Positions 34,021 through 45,377 of a stretch of 64,000 nt of DNA are shown here, in pieces (position 1 is the stretch's first letter; every line of letters begins with the position of its first letter). The notes under the pieces were generated by a model, which searched no databases, was not told the DNA's origin, and saw only the letters and a list, made by a program, of their open reading frames with translations. Location of the stretch: positions 13,020,001 through 13,084,000 of the forward strand of contig OZ231128.1 in assembly GCA_965153355.1 (NCBI GenBank), written 5' to 3'. Made by a program: the position numbers and the translations under genes. This stretch comes from Flaccisagitta enflata (Eukaryota; Chaetognatha; Sagittoidea; Aphragmophora).

Positions 34021-34930
34021 AAAAAGAGTACAGAGCCAGACTATGTGTCAATTCACCATATCATCGCAAAAGCTCTCAACGGTAATTCAACCAAACTCTA
34101 CATCATAACAACCACTTGGCAGTTGGATAAAAAGGAGCTGGAAATGGGAGTAAGTTTGACCCGTAAAAAAACTCAGAGAGACAATACGTTTTCTGGTGGA
34201 ACTCTCAAAGGAGATGCGGTATAGTTTATGGGAAAGGAGATGCCGCAAACAGATCTGTATAGAAAAGGAGATGCGGTATAAGGATCAATCAGGAATGGGA
34301 GATGCGGTAAACGGGTTCATGAGGACAAGGTGATGCGGTACATATGGATCCATGTGGAATAGGAGATGATGCATATGGATCCATAGAGAAAAGTAGCTGC
34401 GGCAAACATTTCCATATGGAATAGTAGATGCGATTAATGGACAAAGCCAAGGATATGTGGTTGACAGACACGAGGTCAAGAAATGTCCAATGGATGCGTT
34501 CTTGCGAGAGAAGATAGATGACATGTTGAGAAAATCGCGCCAAGAAAAAAGATATTACTGACCTAACTATTACGTAAAAATGGATGTACGAATCTACCAT
34601 CTCGGCCATAAGTATAAGAACAGTAGGTGTATAAGTTGATTTACTGACCACTGTAAAAGTGAGCAGCAAATATATCACACTGCATCTAATGTTTAGTATG
34701 ACCATGTTGGGCATCCACCACTGCCTGCATTCACTTTGGCATTGACTTTTAGAGAGACTAGAGGTACTCTGGAGTGATGTTGTTTCAAACCATTCATGCA
34801 ATTCATTTCAGCCCTGCTTTGCATGTTGTTTTCCCCTGTTTCTGCAGGTTTTCCATTTGAATCTTTGAGATCTTAATTGAATTGAGATCCAAATTGATGT
34901 GGGCTAACGCTATACAAGCTTAATTTGTCA
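34021..34930. other. Non-coding, with a short diverged tandem repeat
   Basis: At 34,205-34,440 a unit of about 40 bases marked by GGAGATGCGGTA ... GGATCCAT(A/G) is repeated about six times with divergence. Otherwise unique sequence. Confidence 0.5.
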
Positions 34931-34934
34931 ATCT

Positions 34935-35205
34935 TACAGTATATTTGGCGCAGTGTGCCAGTGCACCATTGTCTGTAAACTAAGAAAGATTTGCGCAACC
35001 ACACTTGCAAAAAGCAAATGTTTCATTCATTTGGCTCTTATTTCTAAGTAAATAAAGATATAGGAACCAGCTTGGTCTCATTTGATAGATTTTTCGAAAA
35101 TGCAAATCAGAAAAAAAATCATCGCTCTGCAAGTAAACTCAAGCGAGTTAGGACACTTTAAAGCTGTTCTTATATTTATGGCCAAGATGGTACCAACAGT
35201 TACAC
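34935..35205 (+). repeat. Dispersed repeat H, copy 1
   Basis: Similar along its length to 47,044-47,312, with shared marks CACACTTG, AAAAAGCA, CATTTGATAGAT, GCGAG, and TATGGCCAAGATGGTA. Non-coding and of unknown class. Confidence 0.6.
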
Positions 35206-35239
35206 CCTCTTTAAGAGATGCGATGCATTTAAAGCAAGG

Positions 35240-35335
35240 CCGGATACACGACTAGCCCAGTCGCGTGCAGGTGGGTAGGAGCAGTGCTGGAGAAGGTCAT
35301 TAGAACATTAAGGCAGGAGCAGTAAGCTCAAAATG
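35240..35335 (+). mobile_element. Family A element, left end fragment
   Basis: CAAGGCCGGATACACGAC, CCCAGTCGCGTGCAGGTGGG, and GGCAGGAGCAGTAA, then cut off a few bases before the palindrome at 35,371. Confidence 0.65.
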
Positions 35336-35370
35336 CTCAAAAACGTGAAAAAGTAACCAGTTGCCTAAGG

Positions 35371-35986
35371 CACTGTGCTTTCAATCAAAATCTGAGTGAA
35401 AAATCATATAACAGTGGGTTTCTCCGCATTTTTGTGTAATGTTGGGGTGTGATAACATGTAACTAGCCTAAACAAAATCATTCACCGAGCGCTTTTTAAG
35501 TAATCTTCAAAATGGAAAAAATTTAGACCCATTTTCAATGAAGATTCTACTGAGTTGTATTGACCTAGTTTTTGACTCCATATTGTTAATCTATGCAAAA
35601 TTCCCTTTCATTTGATAGGTCGCACTCTATACTTTTGCAAAGAATTAAAATTTTCATTTTTTGAGTCACCGTTACAAAAAAGTAACGGTGGCTCAAAAAA
35701 TGAAAACTTTATTTTGAAATTAAACCATATAGTGTGACCTATCAAATGAAAGGGAATTTTACATAGATTAACAATATGAAGTCAAAAAATAGGTCAATAC
35801 AACTCAGTAGAATCTTCATTGAAAATGGGTTTAATTTTTTTCCATTTTGAAGATTACTAAAAAAGCGCTCGGTGAATGATTTTATTTTGGCTAGTTACAT
35901 GTTATCACACCCCAACCCTACACAACAATGCTGAGAAACCCACTGTTATATGATTTTTCACTTAGATTTTGATTGAAAGCACAGTG
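35371..35986. repeat. Near-perfect 616-bp palindrome (305-bp arms, 6-bp loop)
   Basis: Left arm 35,371-35,675, spacer AAAAAA, right arm 35,682-35,986. Arms match at most positions, with scattered substitutions and no large indel. A single-stranded copy or transcript would fold into one long hairpin. It is probably a foldback transposon. It abuts a family A fragment on the left and a family C element on the right. Confidence 0.85.
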
Positions 35987-36210
35987 AAGGGCAATATGTG
36001 GTCAGCAATACCCGTTGCCCTGCTTTGTATGATTGTGAATTGGAGTTAGAGGAAGCAGGGCAGCGGTCCCAAAGGGGACAAACTCCTGTAAAACACATGG
36101 GACTTTCCATCGGGTTTGATGTCTGAGAGGGCAGATTTGAGGTCTGAGGGCTGATTTAATGGTAAAGAAGCCAGATTTAAGGTCTGAGAGGGCCGATTCT
36201 AAGCCTAACA
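35987..36210 (+). mobile_element. Family C element, left part only
   Basis: GGGCAATATGTGGTCAGCAA, GCCCTGCTT ... GAAGCAGGGCAGCGGTCCC, GACAAACTCCTGTAAAACAC, then minisatellite, cut off by the start of the next copy at 36,211. Confidence 0.65.
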
Positions 36211-36970
36211 GGTCGCCCAAGGGCAATATATGGTCAGCGATACCTGTTGCCCTGCTTTGCATGATTGTGAATTGGAGTGAGGGGACGCAGGATAGCGGCC
36301 CCAAAGGGGATGAAGTCCTGTGGAACACAGATGACTTTCGTTTGTCCGTCCGTCCGTCCGTCCGTTCGTCCATCCATCCCCCCAGGCCCTCTCAGGCCCA
36401 AAATCTGCCCTCTCTGGGCTGAAATCTATCCTCTCAGGCCTGAAATCTGCCCTCTCAGGCCTCAAATCTGAGAGGGCAGATTTCAGGCCTGAGAGGGCCT
36501 GAGAGGGCAGATTTCAGGCCTGAGAGGGCCTGAGAGGGCAGATTTCAGGCCTGAGAGGGCAGATTTCAGGCTTGAGAGGGCAGATTTCAGGTCTCTGAGA
36601 GGGCAAATCCAAGGCCTGAGATGGCAGATTCAAGGCCTGAGAGGGCAGATTTCAGGCCTGAGAGGGCAGATTTCAGGCCTCAGAGGGCAGGTTTCAGGTC
36701 TGAGAGGGCAGATTCAAGGCCAGAGAAGGCAGATTCAAGGCCAGAGAAGGCAGATTCAAGGCCAGAGAAGGCAGATTTAAGGCCTGAGAGGGCAGATTTC
36801 AGGCCTGAGAGGATAGATTTCAGCACTGAGAGGGCAGATTTCAGGCCTGAGAGCGCCTGGGGGAGACGCACAAACGGACAAACGGACAAACGGACGAACG
36901 GATGAACGGACGAACGAAAGTCCCCCTGTGTTCAACAGGACTTTGTCCCCTTCGGGGCCGCTGCCCAAAA
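36211..36970 (+). mobile_element. Family C element, complete
   Basis: Starts GGTCGCCCAAGGGCAATATA and TGGTCAGCGATACC, followed by the hairpin arms, GCGGCCCCAAAGGGG, GTCCTGTGGAACACAG, and GTCCGTCC repeats. The minisatellite GAGAGGGCAGATTTCAGGCC follows, inverted in its first part (36,376-36,470) and forward from 36,470. GGACAAAC repeats follow, then ACAGGACTTTGTCCCC and GGGGCCGCTGCCC. Confidence 0.75.
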
Positions 36971-36974
36971 GGGC

Positions 36975-37277
36975 TGATATGGGGCCTGGGGCTGAGAGGA
37001 CAGATTTTAGGTTTGAAAGGCAGATTTCAGGCCTAAGAGGTTAGATTTCAGCCCTCAGAAAGTGGATTTCAGGCCAGAGATGGCAGATTACTGGCCAAAG
37101 AGGCTAGATGTCAGGCCTGGGAGGATAAATTTGGGGCCTGAGAGGGCTGATTTTAGGTCTGAGAGGGCGGATTCCAGGTCTGAGAGGCCTGATAGAGGGG
37201 GAGGGACGAACAACTATGAACAAACGGACAAACGAACAAACGAAAGTCCCCTGTGTTTTACAGGACTTTGTCCCCAA
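36975..37277 (+). mobile_element. Family C element, right part
   Basis: Minisatellite (36,995-37,200), AACAAACGGACAAACG repeats, then CCCTGTGTTTTACAGGACTT and TGTCCCC. The terminal GGGGCCGCTGCCC is replaced by AAAAAGGGGACTGACC and GACC/AACC repeats. Confidence 0.55.
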
Positions 37278-37529
37278 AAAGGGGACTGACCGATCAACCG
37301 ACCAACCAACCAACCAACCGACCAACCAACTGACAAAGCGCACCTAAAAACCAAGGGAAAGGGAATTGGGGAGGAATCTGTGGCCATCAAGTTGTCAAAG
37401 AGAGGTGAACTGAGGTTGATGGCACAGAGAATATGAGGAGGATCCATTACCAACACTTAAAGCTGAGATGTGGTTAATGGTAGTATAAAATATTCAACAA
37501 AAAGATTTGTCCGTGTTGTAGTTGCGTCG

Positions 37530-37668
<139 letters not shown>

Positions 37669-37748
37669 GTGGACTTTAAGTTTTACATGCCAATAAGGAG
37701 ATAGACTGATAATTGCACAATTCTTTTTTTCCCTCTCTTCTACTAACA

Positions 37749-37978
37749 AGGCCGGATACACGGCTACCCCAGTCACGTGCGGGTGGGCAGAGGCTGTTTT
37801 TGAGGTCACTTAATCATTTGGGCAGGAGCAAAGACCGCAAAAAAGTAAAGTGTGACGGACCAACGGACGGACCAACGGACGGACCAACGGACCGACGGAC
37901 TAACGGATGGACCATCAGACGGACAGACCGACGGACCGACAAAGTGGGGTGTAGAGTCGCGTAGCACGCGACTAAAAA
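37749..37978 (+). mobile_element. Family A element, complete reference copy
   Basis: AACAAGGCCGGATACACGGC, TACCCCAGTCACGTGCGGGT, GGCAGGAGCAAAGACC, GGACGGACCAACGGACGG tandem repeats, GACAAAGTGGGGTGTAGAGT, then terminal hairpin GTCGCGTAGCACGCGAC and TAAAAA. About 230 bases, no coding capacity. Confidence 0.75.
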
Positions 37979-38080
37979 CTGTAGACTGGAGACGAATGCA
38001 AATCTTGTCTCTCTCAAGATGTTTGTTGTATGTAAATGTACAAGAGTTTTCACCATTTCCCAAGTGTGGAGAAGAGAGAA

Positions 38081-38350
38081 AGGGTGTGTTTCTAGTGAGC
38101 GCTAAAAACATGTTTGTTCCCGTGAAACGCGATAGCAGCGTGAACATATATTCAAGAATTTCAACTGTCCCACGAGGGAGTGAGCGAAGTGAGTGAGCAA
38201 GCCCGTGAACGGAGTGAGCGAGCAAAGCGAGCGTAGCGAAGCGGAGCGCTGCGGAGCGAGTGAGCAGAGTGAGCGGTTTGAGCGAAGGAACGTAGCGAGC
38301 GACCGAGTGGCCCTTTCAAAACGCGATCGTCTTTGACTAGAAACGCCCCC
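38081..38350 (+). mobile_element. Family G MITE-like element, copy 2
   Basis: Left AGGGTGTGTTTCTAGTGAGC; right GACTAGAAACGCCCCC, its imperfect inverse. The interior is GAGTGAGCGAAGTGAGTGAG and similar. It shares CCACGAGGGAGTGAGCGAAG-type sequence and GCGAGCGACC(G/T)AGTGGCCC with copy 1 at 9462-9725. Confidence 0.65.
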
Positions 38351-38552
38351 AAAGAGAGTTCAGTGAAGAGGCAAGCAACTGGTCTAAATTGTGACAGACA
38401 GACGGGGGTGATCCCCTTGTGAATTCTTTTCATCTGTCCTTCTCTCTGGACGTGTTTCCACACTGGGTGCGTTTCTACTCAAAGCAAGAATCGCGTTTCT
38501 AAGACGGGTTTTGAAAAACGCGTTTTTACCACTCGCTCCCTGAAAAAAATTC

Positions 38553-38645
38553 TAGGCGATAGGAAGACTCGAACTCGCCCAAGCTTAGATGACGATTCTT
38601 CCATGTATGACCCGAAGTTCACCACGCTACCACCAGGCCAAAGAG
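38553..38645 (-). repeat. tRNA-like sequence
   Basis: On the minus strand: GCCTGGTGGTAGCGTGGTGA (A box region) and GGGCGAGTTCGAGTCTTCC (B box). No closed acceptor stem, so probably a SINE head or tRNA relic. Confidence 0.45.
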
Positions 38646-38780
38646 GCCAGTGATTTAAATGTATTGAGAAATGAAATTATTTTTTTTGACTTGTGAAAGA
38701 CAGAGGTACTTGAAAAAGAATAATTAATTCACGCAGTAATAGAACTTCTCAAAGATCCTCCTCACATCCTGTATATAGAC

Positions 38781-38865
38781 CTGGTCCTTCCTAGATTCGA
38801 TCCTGCATCCTTATGACTCCTAGCCCTCACTCCTTACCACTGAACTATCTGATTTGCTGAGGAGG
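38781..38865 (-). repeat. tRNA-like sequence
   Basis: On the minus strand: GATAGTTCAGTGGTAAGGAG and GCAGGATCGAATCTAGG. Boxes are about the normal distance apart; the stems are imperfect. Confidence 0.45.
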
Positions 38866-39032
38866 AATGGAAATTTAATGAGAGCAATCAATTTTTTTTA
38901 AAGGCTCGCAATTTGTTTTGTCGGACTATTCTTCTCATGTGAGATGGCATGAGTAGCAGGTAAGAGTATAGGTCTGTTCATTTGTTTTTGGTTCATGAAT
39001 ATATAATCAATGTATTAAAAATACGACAGGAT

Positions 39033-39110
39033 GCCAGCCTCCTCAATGGCCTTATGGTAAGCAGGTAGGTGTTTGAGCAATAGGGTTGAGAGATCGAGTC
39101 CTTAGGCGCC
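39033..39110 (+). repeat. tRNA-like sequence
   Basis: On the plus strand: AATGGCCTTATGGTAAGCAG and GAGAGATCGAGTCCTTAGG. It is the third tRNA-like unit within 560 bases. Confidence 0.4.
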
Positions 39111-39199
39111 AAAGGCTATTTTTATGCCATGATGTTTGGCAGTTCGACTAGAATGAGCATGGAGGTAGGGTGCTTTATGTAGCAATAGTTGGTTTTTTT

Positions 39200-39330
39200 G
39201 GGCAGCAACCTCTAGGGGTCTATGTACTCTAAAATTATTTTTTTTGTCATGAACATGCGACTTTACACCTTGTCATGTTGGTTGGTCAGTCAGTCTGTTG
39301 GTCCATCGGTGATATTTTTAAAATGCAAGT
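39200..39330. mobile_element. Fragments of families B/C and A
   Basis: TTGGGCAGCAACCTCTAGGG at 39,200 resembles the B/C terminus. CATGCGACTTTACACCTTGT, then GGTTGGTCAGTCAGTC from 39,253, resembles the hairpin end of family A in reverse. Confidence 0.45.
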
Positions 39331-40000
39331 GGTTTTTTGTATTACAGCCCCTGCTAAACTGTTTGCAACTGTCCTGCCGTATATTTGGTTTTATTACATC
39401 TTGCCATTTGTATGTCCCCATAGTCTCAATCTTACCCTCTTAAACCCAAAAGCATCCCTCTCAGGCTTAGAATTTAACTGCTCAAGCCTAAAATCATGCC
39501 CAAATCGCGCCTTCTTAAATCTTAAATCTTGTCATTTCAACCCTCATATTGGCTCTTTCTTGCTAAAAATTTAGTACTTTTAATTAATTGTTTGACTGCT
39601 CAAAACAAGGATTGGCTTTCAAGTGCTAAATTAGCATTATCAAGTTTTTGATCAATATGATCAAGAAAAGAATTTACATTCTCAAGTTTCAGGCTGAAAA
39701 TTAATCTCAAGCTAAAGATTTTACTGCATAAGCATTAAAACTCCCTTAATCCTTTAGTCAAGTTACTTTTTTCTTCTTCAGCTTCTCTATAAAGATCTGA
39801 GCAATGGTCCAATTGTAAAAATGTTTCTTTGCTTTGCCAAATATGGACTCAATTGAGGAAAATTATGTATTACACAGGTAAAGCTTATACACTATCATTT
39901 GCTAAAATAAAAAAATAAAATCAAAAATATGATACATATCAATTTTTGTTCTAGTTAAAATCTTAAAGCTCTTTTACAGCATAACAATAGATGCAATGTC
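39331..40000. other. Non-coding AT-rich sequence
   Basis: Contains a diverged tandem pattern of CTCAAG(C/T)(C/T)TA-type units at 39,420-39,720. No supported gene. Confidence 0.35.
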
Positions 40001-40008
40001 ATAAAAAA

Positions 40009-40264
40009 GTTCTCTATCAGAGGGATATGGCCTGAAATAATATTTACAAATAGTCCATGAAAAAAATTTACCTCCGGAACCCCTATAAATTGACGCTGCT
40101 AACTGCCCACTATCCCATAATAAAACAGACAAAAATCTTTCCCATAACTTTTCTATAGGATATGAGGGGGGTGGTGACGCTAAACTTCAGAGCTCCCAGG
40201 ACCAAATTTTTATTGTGGTTTATCTGTGTTCATGATTTTGAGTCATATCCCCTTAATAGAGAAC
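40009..40264. mobile_element. Short inverted-repeat element (21-bp ends)
   Basis: GTTCTCTATCAGAGGGATAT at 40,009 opposes the inverse sequence ending at 40,264, with about 18 of 21 matches. Non-coding interior of 214 bases. Confidence 0.45.
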
Positions 40265-40683
40265 AATCCTTTAACTTTGCATGAACTCTTGTTAAGCTAC
40301 TCTTTAAGTCAATCTGTTGTTTATATGGTCAGTTTTTTGATGGGTCTATATCCATCTTTTTAAATAAAACTGTCATTTTTAATTATATCTATTTTAAAAA
40401 AAAAAATCTACCTCCTCAGATTTAGAAACTACCAAACTTTGCCATTTGAACCACCCAACCAAAGGTCAATGAACATTTTATTGATAATTTTGCATTATTC
40501 AGTTCAGTGAGGCGCAGGGTTGTTACATTTTCACAGAGGGGGGGAGGGGGGGGCGGAAGGCGGAACGATTTTATTTCAAACAAGCCAATGCGCAGCTTTA
40601 TAGCTTGATGGGAACCTTTTTTGGGGCCCATTTAAAGTTTACTTTGAAATCAATGTAATGTCCCGTAACATTTTTGAATTCTG

Positions 40684-40752
40684 GACAGTTTTCGCACTAC
40701 TGCTCCTGCCCAACGGTTCGCGACTGGATTGCCGTGTATCCGGCCTTGTTTG
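40684..40752 (-). mobile_element. Family A element, left end fragment
   Basis: GCACTACTGCTCCTGCCCAA, CGGTTCGCGACTGGATTGCC, and GTGTATCCGGCCTTGTTT, the reverse of the family A start. Confidence 0.6.
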
Positions 40753-40876
40753 AAGTAAAATTGTGAGTGTCACATTATGAAGGGAAAACACGAGCGATTC
40801 AGCTCGGTCCCGGGATGCAATCGGCATACTGAACATCTTCCATCATATCAAATGCTGCTCTGACACGGACACCCAA

Positions 40877-41308
40877 TACACTCTTTTTTTTTATAAGAAC
40901 GTCATTTTTTTTCCAAAGGCTTCATGTTCTTATTTTTAAAGCCAAATGAAGCTTTCAATGTTCCAAGCGTGTTCTTAATTTCAAATACTATATAAAGTAT
41001 AGGAAACCTTATGGTATACTATTACTTAATTATAATGAATATATTTCTATCAAATACTGTTAAAACAAATGCCAATCATCAAAGGCTGAGGATATTTTCA
41101 TGATATTTATTCAAAAATTATAGAATGTTATCTTATCTATACTAGAATTCAAGTGTTATCTTAGTGTTCTTTTAGTATTAATAAAAGCAAAAATTTTTTC
41201 TCAAAATTTGAAGCCTTGGTATGTTCTTAAGATATTCTTAATTTTCAGGCCATTTGAAGCCTTGATGTTCTTATAAACTAGGTTCTTAAAAAAAAAAAAA
41301 AGAGTGTA
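40877..41308. mobile_element. Family F TA-flanked MITE, copy 1
   Basis: TA at 40,877-40,878, CACTCTTTTTTTTTATAAGA at the left, the inverse (TTCTTAAAA ... AAGAGTG) at the right ending 41,306, and TA at 41,307-41,308. The interior is AT-rich. Confidence 0.6.
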
Positions 41309-41708
41309 GCAGATGTCATGGTACCAATAAATTTCATTCACTACAAATAGCTGTCCGGTTTCACTAGCAAAGAAATTAACATGAACCAAGTCTTTAGATC
41401 TAGTTCTGGCGGATTTCCGTTATAATGAGGTTAAACTATAATCAATGCAACGCTGGTCATTGCACAGGCTCATGGTACTGATCCCCTTTACCAGCAGAAC
41501 CCACAACATAAATACTAGCACAGCTACCCTAAAGGTCACGTAGCCAAACAATTGAAGATGGACTGACGCGACAGGCACATAGGTTGTGACAAATTTAAAG
41601 ATGATATAACGCATTTTCAACCCACCCACAACACTAACCAGGCTGGCTATCGACTTGAAATTTGACATGCAAGGACTACAGGTAAACATATTTTGGGCCA
41701 CCAAGGGG
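41309..41708. other. Non-coding, nothing recognised
   Basis: Unique sequence. A stretch around 41,570-41,710 resembles 42,010-42,130 in inverted order (GATGATATAACGC against GCGTTATATCATC; CATATTTTGGGCCAC against GGCCCAAAATATTTTC), bracketing the next family A copy. Confidence 0.45.
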
Positions 41709-41710
41709 AT

Positions 41711-41920
41711 TTTTAGTCGCGTGCACGCGACTCTACAACCAGTTTGTCCGTGGGTCGGTCCGTCCGTTGGTCAATCAGTTGGTCACGCTTAGCTTTTTTG
41801 GCGCTTATAGGCAGTTTTGGGGTTACTGCTCCTGCCTGTTTGGTTGGTTAATTTCATCACTGTCCCTGGCCACCTGCACGCAACTAGGGTAGCCGTGTAT
41901 CCGGCCTTTTTGAAAAATTG
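41711..41920 (-). mobile_element. Family A element, complete
   Basis: TTTTTAGTCGCGTGCACGCG opens with a perfect 18-base palindrome. GTCGGTCCGTCCGTTGGTC repeats, TTACTGCTCCTGCC, and AGGGTAGCCGTGTATCCGGC follow. Reverse orientation relative to 37,749-37,978. Confidence 0.75.
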
Positions 41921-42129
41921 CCCCAAACCAGAGATTCTAAGTGGGCAGCCACTAGGAACAGGGCTGCCCCAGCTCTCCCCTAGGTCATGGGCTAGGGGTA
42001 CCGTATCAAAAATTGCCTTAGTGGCCCAAAATATTTTCACCTTCTGGCCCTACATATCAAATTTCAAGCCTCTATCACGATCCATTAGGGCTGTGGGTAG
42101 GGGTGGGAACAAAAAGCGTTATATCATCT

Positions 42130-42773
42130 TTAATAATGTTGCGATCTGTAGAGAGAGAAAGCGAGTAAACATGCTTGCGATCCTAACTAACCAAGTTTTT
42201 AACTTAACTGAAGATATCAGCGCCAACAAGTCCAACAAACTCGTGTTCTTTGTACCTCTTCATAGTTACACAGCTAAGTTAGTTTTGCTAATTGGAAAAC
42301 AAAGAGTGATGCGCATCTAGTGACTAGTCAGTGAAGGCTCACAAGGCCCTCTTCCATATTTTTCAGTTTGGGTACAGAGAGAGATATTGTTCCACCTATC
42401 ATAACTACTATTCTGAAAAAGAATAGCGCTGATTAGGTTTAAGAATCACGCACACCATCTGTGCTCAGTGTTTTAAAGAAGTTGAGACAAATTAACATCA
42501 TCAGGTGGCATAATCTCCACAATCACCATATCTATTCATGACCAAGCTAACTCAGTGTTTCTTGTACGCAAGATCTAATACAAGAATCAAAAATTCTAAG
42601 AGAAGAATTAGCCATTTCCTCAAAAATCAATCTGTCCTGCTGCTGTTTTAAAGATGGAAAGAACATATGACACAAAATTCACTAATGCAGATAAAGATTT
42701 TACACACAGAATGGAAACAATCACAAAACTATTTCATAGGATTGTAAATCGAATATAAAAACACCTAATACAC
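42130..42773. other. Non-coding, nothing recognised
   Basis: Unique AT-rich sequence without gene or repeat-family marks. Confidence 0.35.
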
Positions 42774-43352
42774 TTTTTGGGCAGCGGCCCTGAAGGGGCC
42801 AATGACCTATGCTTTCACACATAAGGGAAATTTCTCCTCCTTCAGTGTACCGCCCCCCCCCCTTGGAGACCATACTCCAGCATCGAGGCCCAAATCTTGG
42901 CCTCGAGGCCCAAATCCCAGCCTTGAGGCCCAAATCCCAGCCTCAAGGCTCAAATCTCAGCCTCAAGGCTCAAATCTCAGCCTCAAGGCTCAAATCTCAG
43001 CCTCAAGGCTCAAATCCCAGGCTTGAGGCTCAAATCTCAAGCACGAGGCTCAAATCCCAAGCTTGAGGCTCTTATCCCCAGCTCAAAGCTCATATCTCAG
43101 GCTCAATGCTCAATTCTCAGTCTCAAGACTCAAATCCCAGTCTAAAGACTCAAATCCCAGCCTCGAGACACAAATCCCAGCCTCCAGGGTCAAATTCCAA
43201 ACCTCCAGGCCCAAATTCCAGCCTCAAGGGTCAAATCATATCAGCATAGGTCATCGGCCTCTTCGGGGCCGCTGCCCCACTAACCACCTCATACCCACAT
43301 TCACTCACATAGGGGGAACGGGTACCGCTGACCATCTAACGCTTTTGCGACT
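42774..43352 (-). mobile_element. Family B element, complete, reverse
   Basis: Left: TTGGGCAGCGGCCCTGAAGG, GACCTATGCTTTCACAC. Interior minisatellite GGCTCAAATCCCAGCCTCAA (42,880-43,235). Right: AGCATAGGTCATCGGCCTCT, GGGGCCGCTGCCCCACTAAC, then the one-sided block GGTACCGCTGACCATCTAAC and GCTTTTGCGAC. It directly abuts family F copy 2. Confidence 0.8.
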
Positions 43353-43505
43353 ATTATTTTTTATAAGAACGTCACTTTTTTTCTGAAGCCTTGAAAAGAG
43401 ATAGAGATAAATACCAGTGAAATAACTACAACGTTTTTAATTTTTGGGCAATTTCAAGGCTTGATGCTCTTATAAACTAGGTTTTTATAAAAAATAAAAA
43501 GTGTA
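43352..43505. mobile_element. Family F element, copy 2 (short)
   Basis: TTTTTTATAAGAACGTCACT at the left and TTATAAACTAGG ... AAAAAGTG then TA at the right, matching the ends of 40,877-41,308. The interior is shortened to about 150 bases. Confidence 0.55.
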
Positions 43506-45377
43506 GTTGTATTATGACAGCGATATTAACAAAAAAATCGACTAATTAGTTCATTGTTATGATTGAACTTCACACTTAGTAACAGCTTATGAACTTGTTT
43601 TACTCTTTTCATTAAAGAGTTACTGGTAGACTAACCAATATTTGGACATTACAAGCAATCATGACGCATAACCGCAACTAAAAAAAGCTAGGGTCAAACA
43701 AATGTGTTACTGACCAACGGACACAGCCAGTTAGAGGTGCTTTGGCGCACCTTAAAAAACGCAGTCTGACAAATCTGTTAAATCGCTTATACAGTGTCCA
43801 AAATTACACAGCGATAAACATAGGAACGTTAATGAGGTTGTTGGTGCAATATAAAAACAGTGCATCTGAACATTGAAGGCAACGCAAATGTGACCAATGT
43901 AATGCATGCTGTGGGTGGAGATAATGTAATTGTTTGTTTCCACAGCTGGGGCAGGGGCAGAGGATATCAGTATGATGGCGTTGATGCTGAAGCTGTTGCA
44001 GCAGTTATTGGCGTCTATACTAATGCATTTGCGGCATTTGATAGTGTTCATGCTGAAGTCGGGGCTGCAGTTGATGGCGTAGTTACTGACACTATTAGAG
44101 TGTTGTCGTTGCTACATTAAAGATTATTGCTTTTGCTTGTGAAGTTATCATTGCTGCAGTCTTGTAGGTTGTCTTGATCGTTGCTGATGTGGAGATTGGC
44201 ACTGTGGCTGCTGCAATAACGGATGTTTTCAGCGTTAATCATTGTTGCTGAGACGGTCGCCATTGATCTTGTTGCTGATGGCGAAGTCGAACCAAGGGCG
44301 TTAAAGGTGGAGATGAATGGCCTGTAGATGTAAGAGGGTCGAAAAATTGATAAATAGGATTACGGCGTGTGACCTATGTAAGGCTAGAAAGGCTGTTTTA
44401 CTATCTAGAGCATAAATATATCAACAAAATAGGAGTAAGTTTTTAGAGCATTTGTGAAAATATCTACAGAATTAGCTTTACACTTAGTATTACCTCTGAG
44501 CTTCAACTACTGCTTTTTTATGGATTTTCAGTATAATTTACGACAAACTTGGTAACCATTTCTTTGTTAGTATTATATTCTCTCTTTTGTGTTTTTAACC
44601 ATCACAATATCTCTGTGGGGTTGAGGTAAACCAAGAAAGTGTTTGGCGTTGTATCTAGGACAAAGTTGGATGAACAAATCTCCAATCTATTATAAAAAAA
44701 CTGTTTTACTACAATCAGAAATCAAAAAGAAACAAGATACAATATTTTTACCATTTTTCAAATGAGGTGTTATTCTTATTTTGCTTCTCATTTTTTAAAG
44801 CCTTGAGTTAAATAAACGCAGTTTGCAGCATCGCATCAGAAATTTTATGTAGTTTCAGAATCTCACTAATTTTTGTATGAATTTTTCATTATTAGTAAAG
44901 TTATTGCTCTAAATGCTTGTTGATTTACTTACTGATGCTCTAGATAGTAGTTAATAAGGAAAAGCAGAGGTGTGTATAATTGAGTCGCTTTTGATTCCCC
45001 CCCTTTGATTTTCTTCCCTATGATAGCTTCCCAAAAAGCAATAAAACAGTGTAAATAAAGTTAAAATAAAGTTAAAATAATGTTAAATTGTCTTTTACTG
45101 ACTGGCTTTTATGATTTGGTACTTTTTAAAGTTATATTCCCCAGTTTCTTATTTTCTCCTCCCCCCCCTTAGATTCTCTTCCACATCGCTGTGGGGGGGG
45201 GGGGGGCTGCAAAAGCAATAATGGTTTAGGAGCTATAAAGGTTTTGCATTTCACAGTCTGATCCAAAGACGGTGTACCGGATGATTGTTTTTGTTTGCAA
45301 CATTACAGGTCGACATAATTTAAAAAAATGATTAAGATGATTGATTTCTGAAAAAAAATCTGAAAAGATTATTAATA
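43506..45377. other. Non-coding, with a GTTGCT-rich patch
   Basis: 43,920-44,290 is enriched in GTTGCTGATG-like triplets. The 86-codon frame across it (43,860-44,120) has a biased A/V/D/G composition and no recognised domain. Poly-C/poly-G runs occur at 44,996 and 45,160-45,206. No supported gene. Confidence 0.4.

Noticed and set aside
37749-37978. Family A as a Helitron (terminal hairpin followed by CTAA)
   Set aside because: The hairpin directly abuts CTAA and the other end does not begin TC. The class is left open.
43860-44120. 86-residue frame rich in A, V, D and G
   Set aside because: Comes from a GTTGCTGATG-like trinucleotide-rich patch. No conserved motif, no splice context.
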